The notes: generated by a model not told the origin, from the sequence alone. 30,892 bases of DNA from Plantago elongata (GCA_036897095.1 JAYMSP010001558.1:1-30892), one strand, 5' to 3'. Numbered from the stretch's first letter, positions 17,552-29,107 are shown. Program-made: numbers and translations.

Positions 17552-19913
17552 CAGGTATCTGGTTGAGATGAACATAATTCTCATTGAGAGCAAAGAGAGA
17601 GAGAATGTTATGAGCATGTGGAGTAGCTGATCAATGATGCTGCAAACTTCTTGGATGGAAGTAAGTCTGTATTTCTGATTTATTAATGTCATGTTTGCTT
17701 GTTACGATTTGGAGTGAGTTTTATTTTCATAATTGTAAGTTCAAAGTTCTTGAACTGACAGGGAACTTGAGAAAAATGAGAGGCAGCAGAGGCATGGTTG
17801 GACATAGGAAGTTACAGATGTAGTGTGCCAAAGAATCATGCCGGTTAGGTGGTAACTGCCATTTGATGGATTGATTATTTAAAATCTGAACTTAATAAAT
17901 AATGATAAAACTTATTGTAGTTGGTAACTGCATTTACTACTTGATGTGGAATACAATCTTACAGGACCTGGCCGAATTGCTTCTTAACTTGGGGGCTGAC
18001 TGCTAGGTGTATGCAATTACACAAGGATACGTTGCAGTACCCACATTTTATAGTATGGTAAAGGTCTTTTCAATTTAATTAATTAATGGGTTCATTACTT
18101 CATTTTCCCCTACAGTTCTTTTTAAACTAATTGCTGCACCAAAGGTGGAGCCAAATCATTATCTAAAGTGTACACCATAGTCCTCTCATATAAAAAATGA
18201 GACAAATGTTATTTGTTTGTATATACTTCATAACATGTTTACTAATAATCATTTCTTGTGTCGTAGGAAAGATGCAGTATAGCTCCAAGTGATAGTGGTG
18301 GAGAAATTTACTGCACTCCACATTAGTCTTTTCACAAGGCAAGTTTAAATGTCATCACAGACAAACCAGTTCTAGATCGTGTCATCTGTTACTTTGTTTG
18401 TTGCAGAGTTCTGAGAAGTGGAGTTCTTTCTTCTTTGGTGAAAAGGCTCAAAGGAATCGATTATCAACAGTGGCTTGTTTGTGGATAAGTGTAAAGACAT
18501 TGGGGGAATCAGATTTTATAGATAACTATATCAAGATTCATAGTTAGGATAAAAGTTTATGACGTCTCAACCTGGCAGACGTGGGGTTTGATGGTTGCCT
18601 TGCAGTGCTATGCTATTTGGTAGAGATACGTGAATAATTAAATAGGGTTGCGAGGAAGAAATTTATCAATGGGCGGGCTATCCAATGACTAAATATAGGA
18701 GCTACAGCTAAGAAATAGCAGAGTCAATGAGGAACAAAAGAAGAATGGTGTCAATGGCAATGTTGTAGATCTGGAAAATCTTTCGTCGAAAATGGCCATC
18801 ACACCAGGTAAATTTTTACTGTATTTTAGAATTTTCATTTAGTTTCATTACTGACGATCTCTGCTTTAGTCATGGGTTTAGATTCAGATTGTGTAAATGG
18901 TTGTGAAACATCATTCTGTTAGCATGTTGCCTTTTAGCTGGCTTGGTACAGTACTGAATGTGGAGTCTCAAAACTCTGTAGGATAATTTATCCATTTTGC
19001 ATGATCCTCAGCCTTAAACCCCCAATATATGCTCATGTGGCTGAAACCATGTATAGTGAATTGAATTTTCAACTCGGTATATGGGTTCAACATCCTCTCT
19101 GCTAGCCTGAACACGTTCTTGCTTCATGTTGCTAATTTTATCGACATTTAAGATATATGGTGCAATGCCTGAACTTTAGAGTCCTTTCATTTGGGGTAGA
19201 ATATTTCGCTGTTTGATACAATAAAGCCATAACGTAAATAGAAAAGGAAGCATCAGTTTTGAGTCATTTGACTTTTGAGGTAAAATATGCTGAATAGTAG
19301 CTAACTTCTCCTGTCTTAATCAATCTGAGTCTTAATTTTCCCGTCTTGTATCTTCACCTTTGCGGAATTGGATTAAGAAGCCACAAGTAGCTATAACATA
19401 AGCTTAAAACTTCTGCCTTGTATGGGTTGCAGATTGAATGCATTTATTGGTGAGGGAGTGATGTTGCTGTTTGCTGGTGGTGATGTCCAATTTCATCCAT
19501 TCGAAGAATTTCATACATTATGGTTCATGCGTAGTTTTAGTTAAAATTTAAATAAATAAATGATAAAACATTAAAAGTGGTAAAAATGTATACTTTTAGT
19601 GGTTATGTAAGGTAAGGTTCTTTTATTTTTGTTGGGTGTGCAGCTTCTTTTGTTAGTAATGAGTTTTGTGGAATGTTGGTGAATAATGACAAATGAATAA
19701 AATTCCGTGAGACAGACAGATAACTAGTCAATAATGTACAATCTTTTTTTTTTTTTTTTCAAATTATAATTGGGTTTCTTGATCAAGTTGTTTCTTTGTG
19801 TCCTAAAATTGCAATTGGAATTCGTTTAGTTTTGCATTCAGAATGTTCAGTTCTTGTTCCTGCAATTCGGATCTTCTGTATCAGTTGGTGTGCGTGTACC
19901 AACAGATTATTTA
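17552..19913. other. PPR gene 3' region and intergenic; one open stretch of unknown meaning
   Basis: The first part is probably 3' UTR of the PPR gene. From about 18697 to 18810 the plus strand is open and reads ELQLRNSRVNEEQKKNGVNGN, then VVDLENLSSKMAITP, followed by a good donor-like CAG|GTAAAT at 18809. The composition looks coding, but there is no recognisable family and stops lie just upstream. It could be an exon of an unseen gene, a spliced UTR, or chance. A T-run of 16 is at 19744-19759. No other gene is seen. Confidence 0.3.
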
Positions 19914-20017
19914 GGGACCGATTGGTATAGAATTGAGTGGCCAATTGAATTTTTATAATACAAAGCGTTCGATTTGAGTGGGGAGATTTCCGCTCTATCG
20001 GTATAACAAACAAGGCC
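19914..20017. mobile_element. Tourist-like (PIF/Harbinger) MITE, 104 bp
   Basis: The element starts GGGACCGATTGGTATAGAAT and ends ATAACAAACAAGGCC. The reverse of the right end, GGCCTTGTTTGTTAT, pairs imperfectly with the left end and matches the GGCCTTGTTTGG-type terminus common to plant Tourist MITEs. TTA flanks both sides (19911-19913 and 20018-20020), the 3-bp target duplication of this superfamily. The interior has no coding capacity. Confidence 0.6.
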
Positions 20018-21260
20018 TTAACCTTTTTTTAGATTTTTTTGGGGATTAACTCGAGTTCTACTCACCACATGCTATGCACCGGATTGACTCGATGCTCTCC
20101 TAAATACTTTTGAGCTATCTTATTAGGACTTGTTACATGGAATGGAAGTCATTTCATGAGAGCTCGTCAATGAAAGCTTGGAAAAAAACTGAAGCGAATG
20201 ACCCCAAAGAAAAGTGATCACTGTCAAATACTATACACAAATTCTTGCACGGAATGAAATTCATCCCCTTCTAACTAGATTTGTAAGGGACACGGTGCCC
20301 CTTTCTAGAGTACTGGCTATCTCATAGGATCGGTATTCACACGGTTCTTTTATCATTTTACGGTAAAACATGATGTAGTGTGTTACAATGGTTTAGTACA
20401 TTGCATCATATAATTGTACCAGGTACTGCAAGTGATACAATGTAACATACATAAAGTTTCACGCATAATACAAGCCTAGTACACTCATGCATGCGTTCAC
20501 ATTTAAAAAGGAATGTTGATATTACATAATATATAATCAAAACAACTCCAAATCAAGAACTAGTGAACGGTTACAAATATATATCTCATCTAGACAATAA
20601 TTAAACGGTTAAATTTTAGATACCCTCATCTCGGCATACATGACACACAAATTAAAGACCATTTTCTAAAAATGTAGAAGGGAATTTACTTCTTAACTAT
20701 GAATTTACATGTCTATGTTTAATATCGACGGTCCCCTAAAAAGTCGGATGCCATTGTCAAAAGTGACGTCTTCCCCCTAGACGTAGTGGGCATGTGGCAA
20801 GGCATGTTGTAAGCCAGCGATCATGACATCTTGACAAAATCTTCTTGAAAATTTTGTGTAGAAGTTGACGAATCTAATCAGTTCCGTATTTACTATTCCT
20901 ATAACAAAACTTCTTCTTCCAGCAATTTCCAAAGTATCGCCAAAAAGTGAATCCAAAGATTTATGAACTGTGACAATCTTTTATCCTCATCTATGGTTTC
21001 ATATCCTTAAAAGCTGAACTCTTTGCTCTTATATATAACTTATAAGCTTAATAAGAGCCATAATTGAAATCATCAGATCAATCATCATCTTGCACCAATC
21101 AAGGTTATCTATCATCAAGTTCATATCTTTTTTCCAAGAAAAACTTCTCAACTTCTCTAATTGAAGTATCATTTTTGTATCCAGTATCTAATATGCTGCA
21201 CAGAGAGCCTTATTTAGTGTACATAGCTTAATTGGAGCATTTCCGTGTGATGCAGAGAAT
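20018..21260. other. Intergenic; no gene recognised
   Basis: AT-rich sequence without a convincing ORF on either strand. The last 200 bases, with TATATATAACTTATAAGC near 21030 and pyrimidine-rich leader-like sequence after it, may be what remains of the promoter and 5' UTR of the ACX4-like copy that follows. Confidence 0.4.
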
Positions 21261-23735
21261 ATGGATAGAGAGGCGAAAGGAGCTTGGACATTTCGGTTGC
21301 CTTTCCTCAAGCTACTCCAGCTTCCATCTTCCCCCCTAGTGGTAAATATGAATATTTTCATTATATGTTGATAATATGCGTGTTTAGTGGTTTTATTACA
21401 AAGAGCTACATATAATCATTTAAGCTAAGTTTTCCTTCACAAATTTATCCTCTCCTGACAACAATTTGTTCTTGATAACAGTTTCGGACTATTATCAGCT
21501 TTATGAGCTGTTTACACCGGAGGAGCAAACTATAGGAAAGAAAGTGCGAGACTTTATGCAAATGGAAGTGGCTCCTCCTATAATGTCAAAGGTCATACAT
21601 ACATATATCTTGTTTTGTTCACCTATTTTACAAGGATATATCGATAGTTGTAATTAAGAACTAACAAAGTATTGCTTCATATCCATATTAATTTTGTTGA
21701 TCGTCTTATACAGTACTGGGAGAAGGCAGAATTTCCAGTCAACTAATTCTTAAACTTGCTGCACTGCATATTGCCGGTGCCCGGTGGCACTGTCAAGGTA
21801 CACATGAACCTCATTCATAACGATCTTTATGTATTATTGTCAAAACTATGTATGGTACAAATATGACTATGTATGATTACAGGGGTATGGATGTTCTGGT
21901 CTATCCTTGGGTGCAAATGCAATTGCTGCAATTGAAACCGCGAGAGTTGATGCTAGTTTCACTACTTTTTGTGGGGGTGCATGCTCATTTGGCAGTACGA
22001 GCTATAGGTGACTATGCACGATTGATCTCTTTTGTCTTAAATTTGCATTGTATTCTGATGCTAATCTTCTAGTACAGATGTTATATGAATCATTTTGATC
22101 CATTTTTATGATATCAACTGATTACAAATGAATTCACTTAAAGGGCTATTCGGATCAGAAGCACAAAAGCAGAAGTGCTTGCCATCTCTCGCCGAGTTTA
22201 AGACCATAGCATGTTGGGTAAGGAAGCACTCATTCAGTTCTCTTTTGACAGTATATACATGCTATATACAATCACTGTGACATTGTGATTCTTATAATGT
22301 ATGTAGCTACCTTGAGTTATAAACTCTTTAAGAATTAATGTCTTTAGAATATATGTCCTTTTTATAATTAATATGAATTTTATCGATTAATGCAGGCAAT
22401 GACAGAACCTGATCATGGAAGTAACATAACAACTTTAAAACTGCTAGAAAGGTCAGTTTAATATATGGATAGTTTGGGTTTACTTTGGTACATTTTTACA
22501 AGTGAAATTCATATGTGCAAGAATATACATGTGTACATGTTGAAGGAGGGTGGATTCTTGAAGGTCAGAAGCGTTGGATAGGAAATGGAACTTTAGCAGA
22601 TATCATGATCGTTTGTGCCAAGAACATCGATACAAACCAGTTGAACAGGTATATAATTATAATTCGGGATGAAGTACATAAAGTGATGTGCATTTGACTA
22701 TCTTACACAGGTCCTCCCATTTATGCGAACCATGATCTGTTGGCAAGCAGTCGGGATTTCAATGGGTGCTTACGATATGTGTCACAGGTACCAAAATACA
22801 ACCCTTAATTATAAAGCTTTTATTGCTCTACGGAAACAGAAGTTCATATTTCTTAAAAAGACTGTCACATGGAAAAAGAGCTGTAACTGTTTGTTCATAT
22901 TGGTTAGTGTAGCTAAGTGACACGAGTGATTTACGACACTTTTGATGGATAAAATAACTGCCGCATTGTAAATCTGTCAGGGAAATAGTGTCTCAGATGA
23001 TAAAATCAGTTGCATTGTGTTCCATTTTCATGTTTTGGTCGTCCAACGATAAGATTCTCACATCCTGTATATGCCTGACATTTGTGAACCGCGAAGGTAC
23101 TTGAGCGAAAGGCAACAATTTGGTGCTCCACTGGCTGCTTTCCAAATCAACCAAGAGAAACTGGTTCGCATGTTAGGAAATATTCAAGCAATGTTTCTTA
23201 TGGCATGGCGCGTAACAATATTAATTGAGAGCGGCAACATAACTGTAGGTCGTGTCAGCATGTGCAAGGTACGCATACGTTAGCAAATACATAGGACGCT
23301 ATAAACTTGTGTGACCTACATTTAGTAATTCCATCGAATTTAATGCGTCAATGACCTAAATGTTTTCTTATATACACAGGCTTGGGTCACCCTGAGGGGA
23401 AGGGAAACTGTCTCTCTTGCAAGAGAGTTACTTGGTGGAAATGGTATTATTAGCGACTTCCACATGGCAAAGGTAATAAGCGCGAATTGAATGGAAAATG
23501 ATATAGACAGAGTATTTTTTCTTGTTTCTGTTAACATAATAAATTGTAATTGAAGTGTTAAAAAATAATAATTGAGTTCGTTTCACTCGTACATGTTATT
23601 CAGATTTTATGCGACATGGAAGCCCTCTACACTTATGAAGGAACATATGATTTGACAACATTAACCACTGGCAAGGAAGTCACCGTAATATCAAGTTTGA
23701 GGCCTCCTTCATCTAGCAAACACAGCCATTTATAA
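21261..23735 (+). pseudogene. Acyl-CoA oxidase 4 (ACX4)-like pseudogene
   Basis: ACX4 is the peroxisomal short-chain acyl-CoA oxidase of beta-oxidation, a FAD enzyme of the acyl-CoA dehydrogenase fold. Exon-like blocks with GT-AG borders follow the family in order: 21281-21341 (SVAFPQATPASIFPP), 21482-21591 (SDYYQLYELFTPEEQ), 21714-21797 (YWEKAEFP), 21883-22007 (GYGCSGLS...ARVDAS), 22144-22217 (GSEAQKQKCLPSLAEF), 22396-22451 (AMTEPDHGSN), 22522-22648 (VEGGWILEGQKRWIGN), 22711-22787 (WQAVGISMGAYDMCHR), 23097-23268 ([18 protein letters not shown]), 23380-23472 ([14 protein letters not shown]), 23604-23735 (TYEGTYDLTTLTTGKEV). Breaks: the ATG at 21261 is out of frame with block 1; an in-frame TAA at 21744-21746; a frameshift in block 4 near 21985; and about 55 residues missing between 22648 and 22711, where only 62 bp remain. 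The catalytic glutamate in YEGT and a C-terminal SHL, a peroxisomal-targeting-like tripeptide, survive. Confidence 0.9.
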
Positions 23736-24609
23736 AATGAAATTTCATTCAAGTATTCTAATGTGTGATTTATTAGTATGTTTTTTCTTTAAAACAGTAA
23801 AACCGTCAAAGTTTAATAATAGTGAAGAACATTTGGGTGTAATATATTAATTCGTACCGTATATGTTGTTCTATTAGATATAATATTACAATTATAATAA
23901 TTAGACTCGAATGAATTTATAATTTGATACATTTTCGACATCCATTATTGTTTCGTTTCGTATGAACTCTGGAACACAAGTCTGATTGGTAATAATTGAT
24001 TAATTTGATGATTTGCACAAGTAAAACAGCTTTTCCGGTGATGATTTGTACAGAGATGGATATTTATCTCACTAAGACTTTTTTAGAAAGAGAAAAATTA
24101 TTAAGTAGTATGATTTTGTGAAAGAATTGTCGTTTATTTAGATTATTTATATTAAAACTACAAATCGATTTCTAATATTTATAATCGATTATTTATTATG
24201 AAATTAAATTTTCATATAAATTAGAAAAATCTTCATTCCTATTATACTTAACTAAACTCATCCTATTTAAGTCTTGAGAGAAAGAGACTCGGGTTTTACT
24301 TTCATTTCACTTCTTGTTTTCATAATGTAGAGGATTGACTCTTCGCTTTAAAAATATTTGACACATCAATAATACTTGCCACTTCTGCATGGACACACCC
24401 AAACACACACCACATAAATATTATGTTGAGGTCATTCTTTATTTTCCTCCACAAATTTTGTTGAAATAACATTTTGCCCCTAAATTTTTTTATTTAATAG
24501 GCAATGAAATTTATAATTTACGTGAATTACTTAAAATACAAAACTCAGTCTTTGTGAATTATAGTAAACTATCATTTCCATGCGAAATAAACACCACACT
24601 CATTTCAAA
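23736..24609. other. AT-rich intergenic; nothing recognised
   Basis: Very AT-rich sequence between the ACX4-like pseudogene and the tandem repeat upstream of the MADS gene. No open frame worth naming, no paired transposon ends and no tRNA-like sequence were seen. Confidence 0.5.
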
Positions 24610-24922
24610 ATTCAAATTAAGCTAACAAGTACCAAAATTAAAGCGTTTGATTTATGCGGTTTTCTTATAAGTTACTCATCTCCGCAAATGAAGAAATTCA
24701 GTGATACCGTGACTAAATTTCATTCCCAGTCAAACTATTTCCTATTTTACATTTGAAATGAATCTTATATTCAAATTAGGCTAACAAGTAACACAATTAT
24801 AGTGTTTAATTTTATTGAATTATAAATTAATCCGGTATTTTATATGAGTTACTTGTTTCCGCAAATGAAGGAATTCAGTGATAGCATGACTAAATTTCAT
24901 TGTCAGTCAAATTATTTTACAT
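24610..24922 (+). repeat. Tandem duplication (about 145-155 bp unit) upstream of the MADS-box gene
   Basis: Copy 1 (about 24610-24752) and copy 2 (about 24769-24922) run in the same order: ATTCAAATTAAGCTAACAAG / ATTCAAATTAGGCTAACAAG, then CCGCAAATGAAGAAATTCAG / CCGCAAATGAAGGAATTCAG, then GACTAAATTTCATT, CAGTCAAA and ATTTTACATT in both. Some segments are nearly identical and others have diverged with small indels, so the duplication is not recent. It ends about 170 bp before the MADS ATG and so lies in its probable promoter. Confidence 0.8.
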
Positions 24923-25090
24923 TAATTTAAGAATTTCAATAATGCATATTCATGTACTAACCATATTTTACATTCGAAACCGATCTTGTAGTATCAAAAC
25001 TTCTCTTATAAAACCTAGATATCTTTCATCTTTCATGTATAGAGCCATCAGTAACAAAAATCTATCTCAAGCTTCAAGATTTCTCCAAAT

Positions 25091-26236
25091 ATGAATTCTT
25101 CAACCCAGAACTGCAAAGGAAGCAATGGCAAAGGTCGTCGAAAGATTGAGTTGAAGAAAATTGAGAACAGATACAACCGCCAGGTAACATTTTCAAAGCG
25201 AAAAGGTTCTGTGTTTAAAAAGGCTAGCGAACTCAGCACTCTTTCTGGTGCTGAAATAGCTGCTGTTGTTTTTTCTCCGACCGGAAAACCTTACTCTTTC
25301 GGACATCCTAACCTGTACACAACTTGTAACAAGTTCTTTAGCCAAGATGTCTTTCCAACAGGTGAAGAAACAGATTATGTTGTGGCTCAAGGCAATATGA
25401 ATGTGGGTCAAGACGAGATCAATCAACTAAGGCAACTTGAGAGCATGTTGGAAGCTGAGAAAAAAAGGAAAGAAGAATTGGATCGTGAGTTAAGTCGTCA
25501 CAAGATTGATTTCGATAAGCTAGACAACAACCTGCTCCAGATGTGCCTAGATGCTGTACAAAACTTTTAGCGCGATTTCCAGGCTGCTCAAGCAAGCTTG
25601 AAGGTCGAGGATAAAGGGCGTGAACTAGTTCAAAAAGAGGTTTTCACTTCGCCTAAGGCTAAGGCATCAATTCTGGATCATGGTGGCAACTCATCCTTTG
25701 GTTTTGAGAGCAGACCATCTACTCATAACTTAAATACAACCAACCCACCTGAGCCAAAGATAGGCCGCCCCAACTTTACCGCTTCGTATGATTCTGGTTG
25801 TAATGTTGGATGGGACAAAAAAACAGGTTCAATTGGATTCAATGTTAAACATGCTCATTTGGCTCATGCTGGCAGCTCATCGTCCAATTTTAAGGGTGGA
25901 ATGCCTCATACTAGATCGAGCTTAACTAAGCTACATGATCCTAAGGTAGGGCGTTCAGCCGTGGCCGATCCCTATTCTCAAATAAGATGGCAGGAAAAAC
26001 CTGGTTCAACTGGATCCCTTGTTAAACGTGTCCCGTTCTTTGTTCATGGTAGTAGCTCATCCTCCGGTTTTGAGCCACATGATCCAATGGCAGGCAACTC
26101 AACGTTTTCGGTCCGGGCGGTTTTAGTGGTCGTATCGGAAGGGACAAAGGATCTAGTTCAAGCGGATCCAATATTCACCATCCTGGCGGGTCATGGGGTG
26201 ATGACTGATGATGATGAGGACCACAACAACATCTGA
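25091..26236 (+). pseudogene. Type I (M-alpha, AGL62-like) MADS-box gene with an in-frame stop and probable frameshift
   Basis: Type I MADS proteins are DNA-binding transcription factors of female gametophyte and endosperm, usually intronless as here. From the ATG at 25091 the protein has a basic MADS domain (about residues 15-75: RRKIELKKIENRYNRQVTFS, FKKASELSTLSGAEIAAVVF, KPYSFGHPNL), then a charged coiled-coil-like segment (about 107-150). A TAG at 25568-25570 ends this 159-residue product. The same frame stays open for another 221 codons (to TGA at 26234-26236), reading RDFQAAQASLKVED onward, so the stop is probably a nonsense change in a gene of about 370-380 codons. Near 26100 the frame also seems shifted: the -1 frame gives glycine/serine-rich sequence (FGPGGFSGRIGR, GSSSSGSN) ending at TGA 26206-26208, which suits the preceding tail better than the annotated frame. 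The truncated protein keeps the DNA-binding domain and could still be expressed. Confidence 0.82.
25679..26100 (+). repeat. Coding tandem repeat of about 60-62 codons in the MADS C-terminal region
   Basis: Repeat starts are at 25679 (HGGNSSFGFE), 25865 (HAGSSSSNFK) and 26045 (HGSSSSSGFE), 186 and 180 bp apart, all in one frame. Each is followed by a PKIGRPNF / PKVGRSAV / PMAGNSTF-like motif, and units 1 and 2 also share W-K-GS-G-VK (WDKKTGSIGFNVK / WQEKPGSTGSLVK). The third unit is truncated. That the frame and motifs persist after the TAG at 25568 suggests the stop is younger than the repeats. Confidence 0.8.
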
Positions 26237-28399
26237 GGAATTCAAGGGCCTATGGTTCGAAAGATTTTGATTTGTTTGGTTATTCTTAATTAATTGTGTT
26301 TTTACATATTTTTTTTTCAGATAGAATATTACAATTACGTAATTCGTTAGACTCATATCACTATTCTTTATACAAAAAGTAAAATCAATCATTTTAGAGA
26401 ATTGAATTCGTGACCTCTTTTTTATATTTTTTAATTTCACTTTAAATTAAAAAGATGCTTTGTATTGATTGAGTGTCCCAAGAAGTTTGCTTGTTGAACG
26501 CGACCAAAATAGGTATCATATGTAAGGACTTATTTGAAGGTTCGATTATTATTAGTTTGAGAATTAAATGTTATTTTCTCATGAATAAAAGACATATATA
26601 AATTATAAATAATTAAGATAAAAAATTATGTTACACTAATGTCTACAAGTATATGATTTATCACTAAAAAAATCAAAAGGAGAAATAAAACGGAAAAATA
26701 AATAAATATAAGAAGAAATGTTAAAAGTAGTATTTAACCCACAACTTAACGCGTGCAAGGGCGCGTGGGGAAATAAAAATGTCGCAATACTCACCATTTC
26801 ATCCTTATATGCTTGAGATTCTCTTATCCTTCTCATGTCAATGTAATACAAGTATACAACCTTCCGTTTTCTTATCCTATTATGTTTTCTTCTCTGTATA
26901 TGTCAAGTAGGAATCCGCCATGGATCTATCTCTAGAATTTTTGAGATACACCTTCATATCCTTTTGTCAGCACATCAATGATCAATATATAGGGTTTTCA
27001 AACAATAAATTGAGCCATACAAAAATAGAGTTTTGGGGCCAATCATCTCCACCGTGCCTCCGAAATCTCACCGGAGGATCTGGATCACTTGAGTTGTAGA
27101 CGGTGAAGAATTGGGGAAACATATTGATTTCTACTTATCACTAGATATACTGGTTGATTTTTGTTCCAGTTTTCGTCTCTATTTCAGTTTCCAGCTTAAT
27201 TTTCAATTTAGAGATTTGATTTTAGTAATCATGAAACAGGGTATCCTTAGAATTAGCGAAATTAGTTAATATTTTCAGATTTCAATTTTATGTACTTCTG
27301 CTTATTGTAAGAATGTGAAACATGATCATGTAACTTTTAATTTTTTCCTCTAGCATATTATATGGGGGTTCATGTATTAGTATGATTGATTTTGCTTCTA
27401 TATTGATATATAGTTTTTTTGCAATTAGAGTATTCAAGTATGTGCTTCATGATTTATTGCTACTTTTTTATGTAAATCATGTTAAATTATCTGATGCACC
27501 TACTTCTCATGGTCTTTGGATCTAAAACACAGTGGCTTATTCTATTATTTTGGCTAGGTTCTTTACTTAGATGCTCTGTTATTGGTGTTATATAGTGTGC
27601 TTGACTTCTTGAACTTATACGTAGTTTCATCAAGCATGAGAAATTCAAGTATTTTGGAAATTATGAGTTTATGATTGTGTTTACTGTCAATGTAACTTTG
27701 AATCTCTTTTGGACACTGAATACTAGCGAGAGGAATACGGATAGCGGCATAGATTTGGTCTTACTTGAGATAGTGCTTTCTTTTCTTTTTATTTTATTTC
27801 CAATAGTTTCAAAGTGGAATGGATTTGTATACCTTTGGCAGTCTGCAATCACTTGTAAGTTGTGACATTGATAGTGATGAAAGGTATCCATTCACCCAGG
27901 TCATGCATCTTTTGCAACTAGAAATTTTATGGATTTAATAAAGAGTCATTGTAGTCTATTTGATATAATTGTTCTCTTCAGCACATTCTGATCTAGTGCA
28001 TGGCATAGCATATACAAAGATTGATATTGATCTTGGAACTGCCTTTTTTAAACTTAGATGTATGAACTTTGTTGGTTGATGCACTTATCTCCTGAGTATA
28101 AAAGTTTTTTTTTGGTCATTACAGGTTTAAAGCGAGGTTTTGTAAAATGGTTAATTAGAAGTAGTGTATAATCCACAACCTGGTGCGCGTAGAAGCATGT
28201 GTAGAGACCATTTCATTCGGTTCTCTTCTATCTCCAAGATTTGTATCAATCCTTTATATTCGTTTCTTCCAGATCTATATCAATCCTCTCGTTCCAGATC
28301 GTCGGATAAGAAGCAGCCTCGAGCATGGGCTTATCATCAACTTCTATTCTACAAGTTATCCTGGAGTGGTGGATGGGATTTAATGAAGATTTACTCCTA
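26237..28399. other. AT-rich intergenic; no gene recognised
   Basis: No reading frame here matches a family I know. The overlapping opposite-strand frames at 27661-27891 and 27671-27865 and the pair at 28164-28400 lack any domain signature. One weak direct repeat links 26724-26758 with 28157-28191. A segment around 27030-27120 has higher GC and could be an isolated exon or UTR, but nothing supports that further. Confidence 0.4.
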
Positions 28400-29107
28400 G
28401 AGATTCAGGGCCTTGTTTGAAATCGTAGCTAGTTGTCTATCAGATTTGACTTTTGCCGAGATCAGCCAGTTACAATTGAATTATGAGATGCTAGGGATTC
28501 GAGGTCTCTCTTCACGCTTGCTCGTTACTTGTCGTCAATTTGTATTTTTAATCATTTTTTCTCCTCTTCCAGTATTTGGTGTATTCTAATTAATTTTGTG
28601 TGGTACTTTGTGATTTGTGGATATATTTTTGTATAATGTCCCTAGAAAATTTCTGGCATTGCTACTTCATAATTTGGGGCCTTGTTTACACACTTTTAGA
28701 AGCACTAAGTGTGCATTATAATTTGGCTAGAATGCGTTGTTTTTGTTGTTACTTACCCGATAGTTCATAGTTAAAAAATCGTTCTCCCTAGAGTACGGTT
28801 ACCGGGCATTTCTTTTTTGGTGTTACACTTCATATGGTCAAGGTGACGCACACTTATCCCGGTGATGAAGATAAAGCGAGTCGATCTAGCTATTCGCAGC
28901 TTACATTTTGATTTTGATGCTTTGCTTTGTGTTGAGGGTGTCTCATTTGTATTTTGGTGATCTTTTTAGAGATGGGTTTAGAGTTATAGCCTAGTTGTGA
29001 TGATTTTGGTTCGGATGGAACTTGTTTCCTTTGTAATGTTGATGCGTAAGTATATCTTATGCTTGTGCTTTTATTAATAATATTTAACCATTACAAAAAA
29101 AATAAAA
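28400..29107 (+). mobile_element. Candidate non-LTR (LINE-type) 3' end with A-rich tail
   Basis: The sequence from about 28780 to 29107 is T/G-rich and non-coding and ends CTTATGCTTGTGCTTTTATTAATAATATTTAACCATTAC followed by a run rich in A (29093-29107). Plant LINE 3' ends commonly look like this, with a TTTAATAA-type stretch, CCATTAC-like bases and an A tail. No reverse transcriptase coding sequence is visible, so it would be 5'-truncated, and the left border given here is only a guess. It could also be the end of an ordinary old transcript copy. Confidence 0.3.

Noticed and set aside
17381..17692. Minus-strand ORF of 103 residues at the end of the PPR gene
   Set aside because: It overlaps conserved PPR coding sequence on the other strand and resembles nothing known.
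21261..23735. Working acyl-CoA oxidase gene with unusual exons
   Set aside because: The in-frame stop in the third block, the frameshift in the fourth and the loss of about 55 core residues cannot all be avoided with visible splice sites.
21261..23735. IBR3-type or mitochondrial acyl-CoA dehydrogenase instead of ACX4
   Set aside because: The strings SDYY...[25 protein letters not shown] and YEGTYD..T fit ACX4, and the C-terminal SHL fits peroxisomal targeting.
25568..25570. Programmed stop-codon readthrough in the MADS gene
   Set aside because: The bases after TAG (CGCGAT) do not match the known plant readthrough context CAATTA, and a second lesion near 26100 fits decay better.
28409..28700. 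GGGCCTTGTTTGAAAT (28408) and GGGGCCTTGTTTACAC (28677) as two more Tourist MITE ends
   Set aside because: Both have the same orientation and neither has a matching reverse end or TTA duplication nearby.
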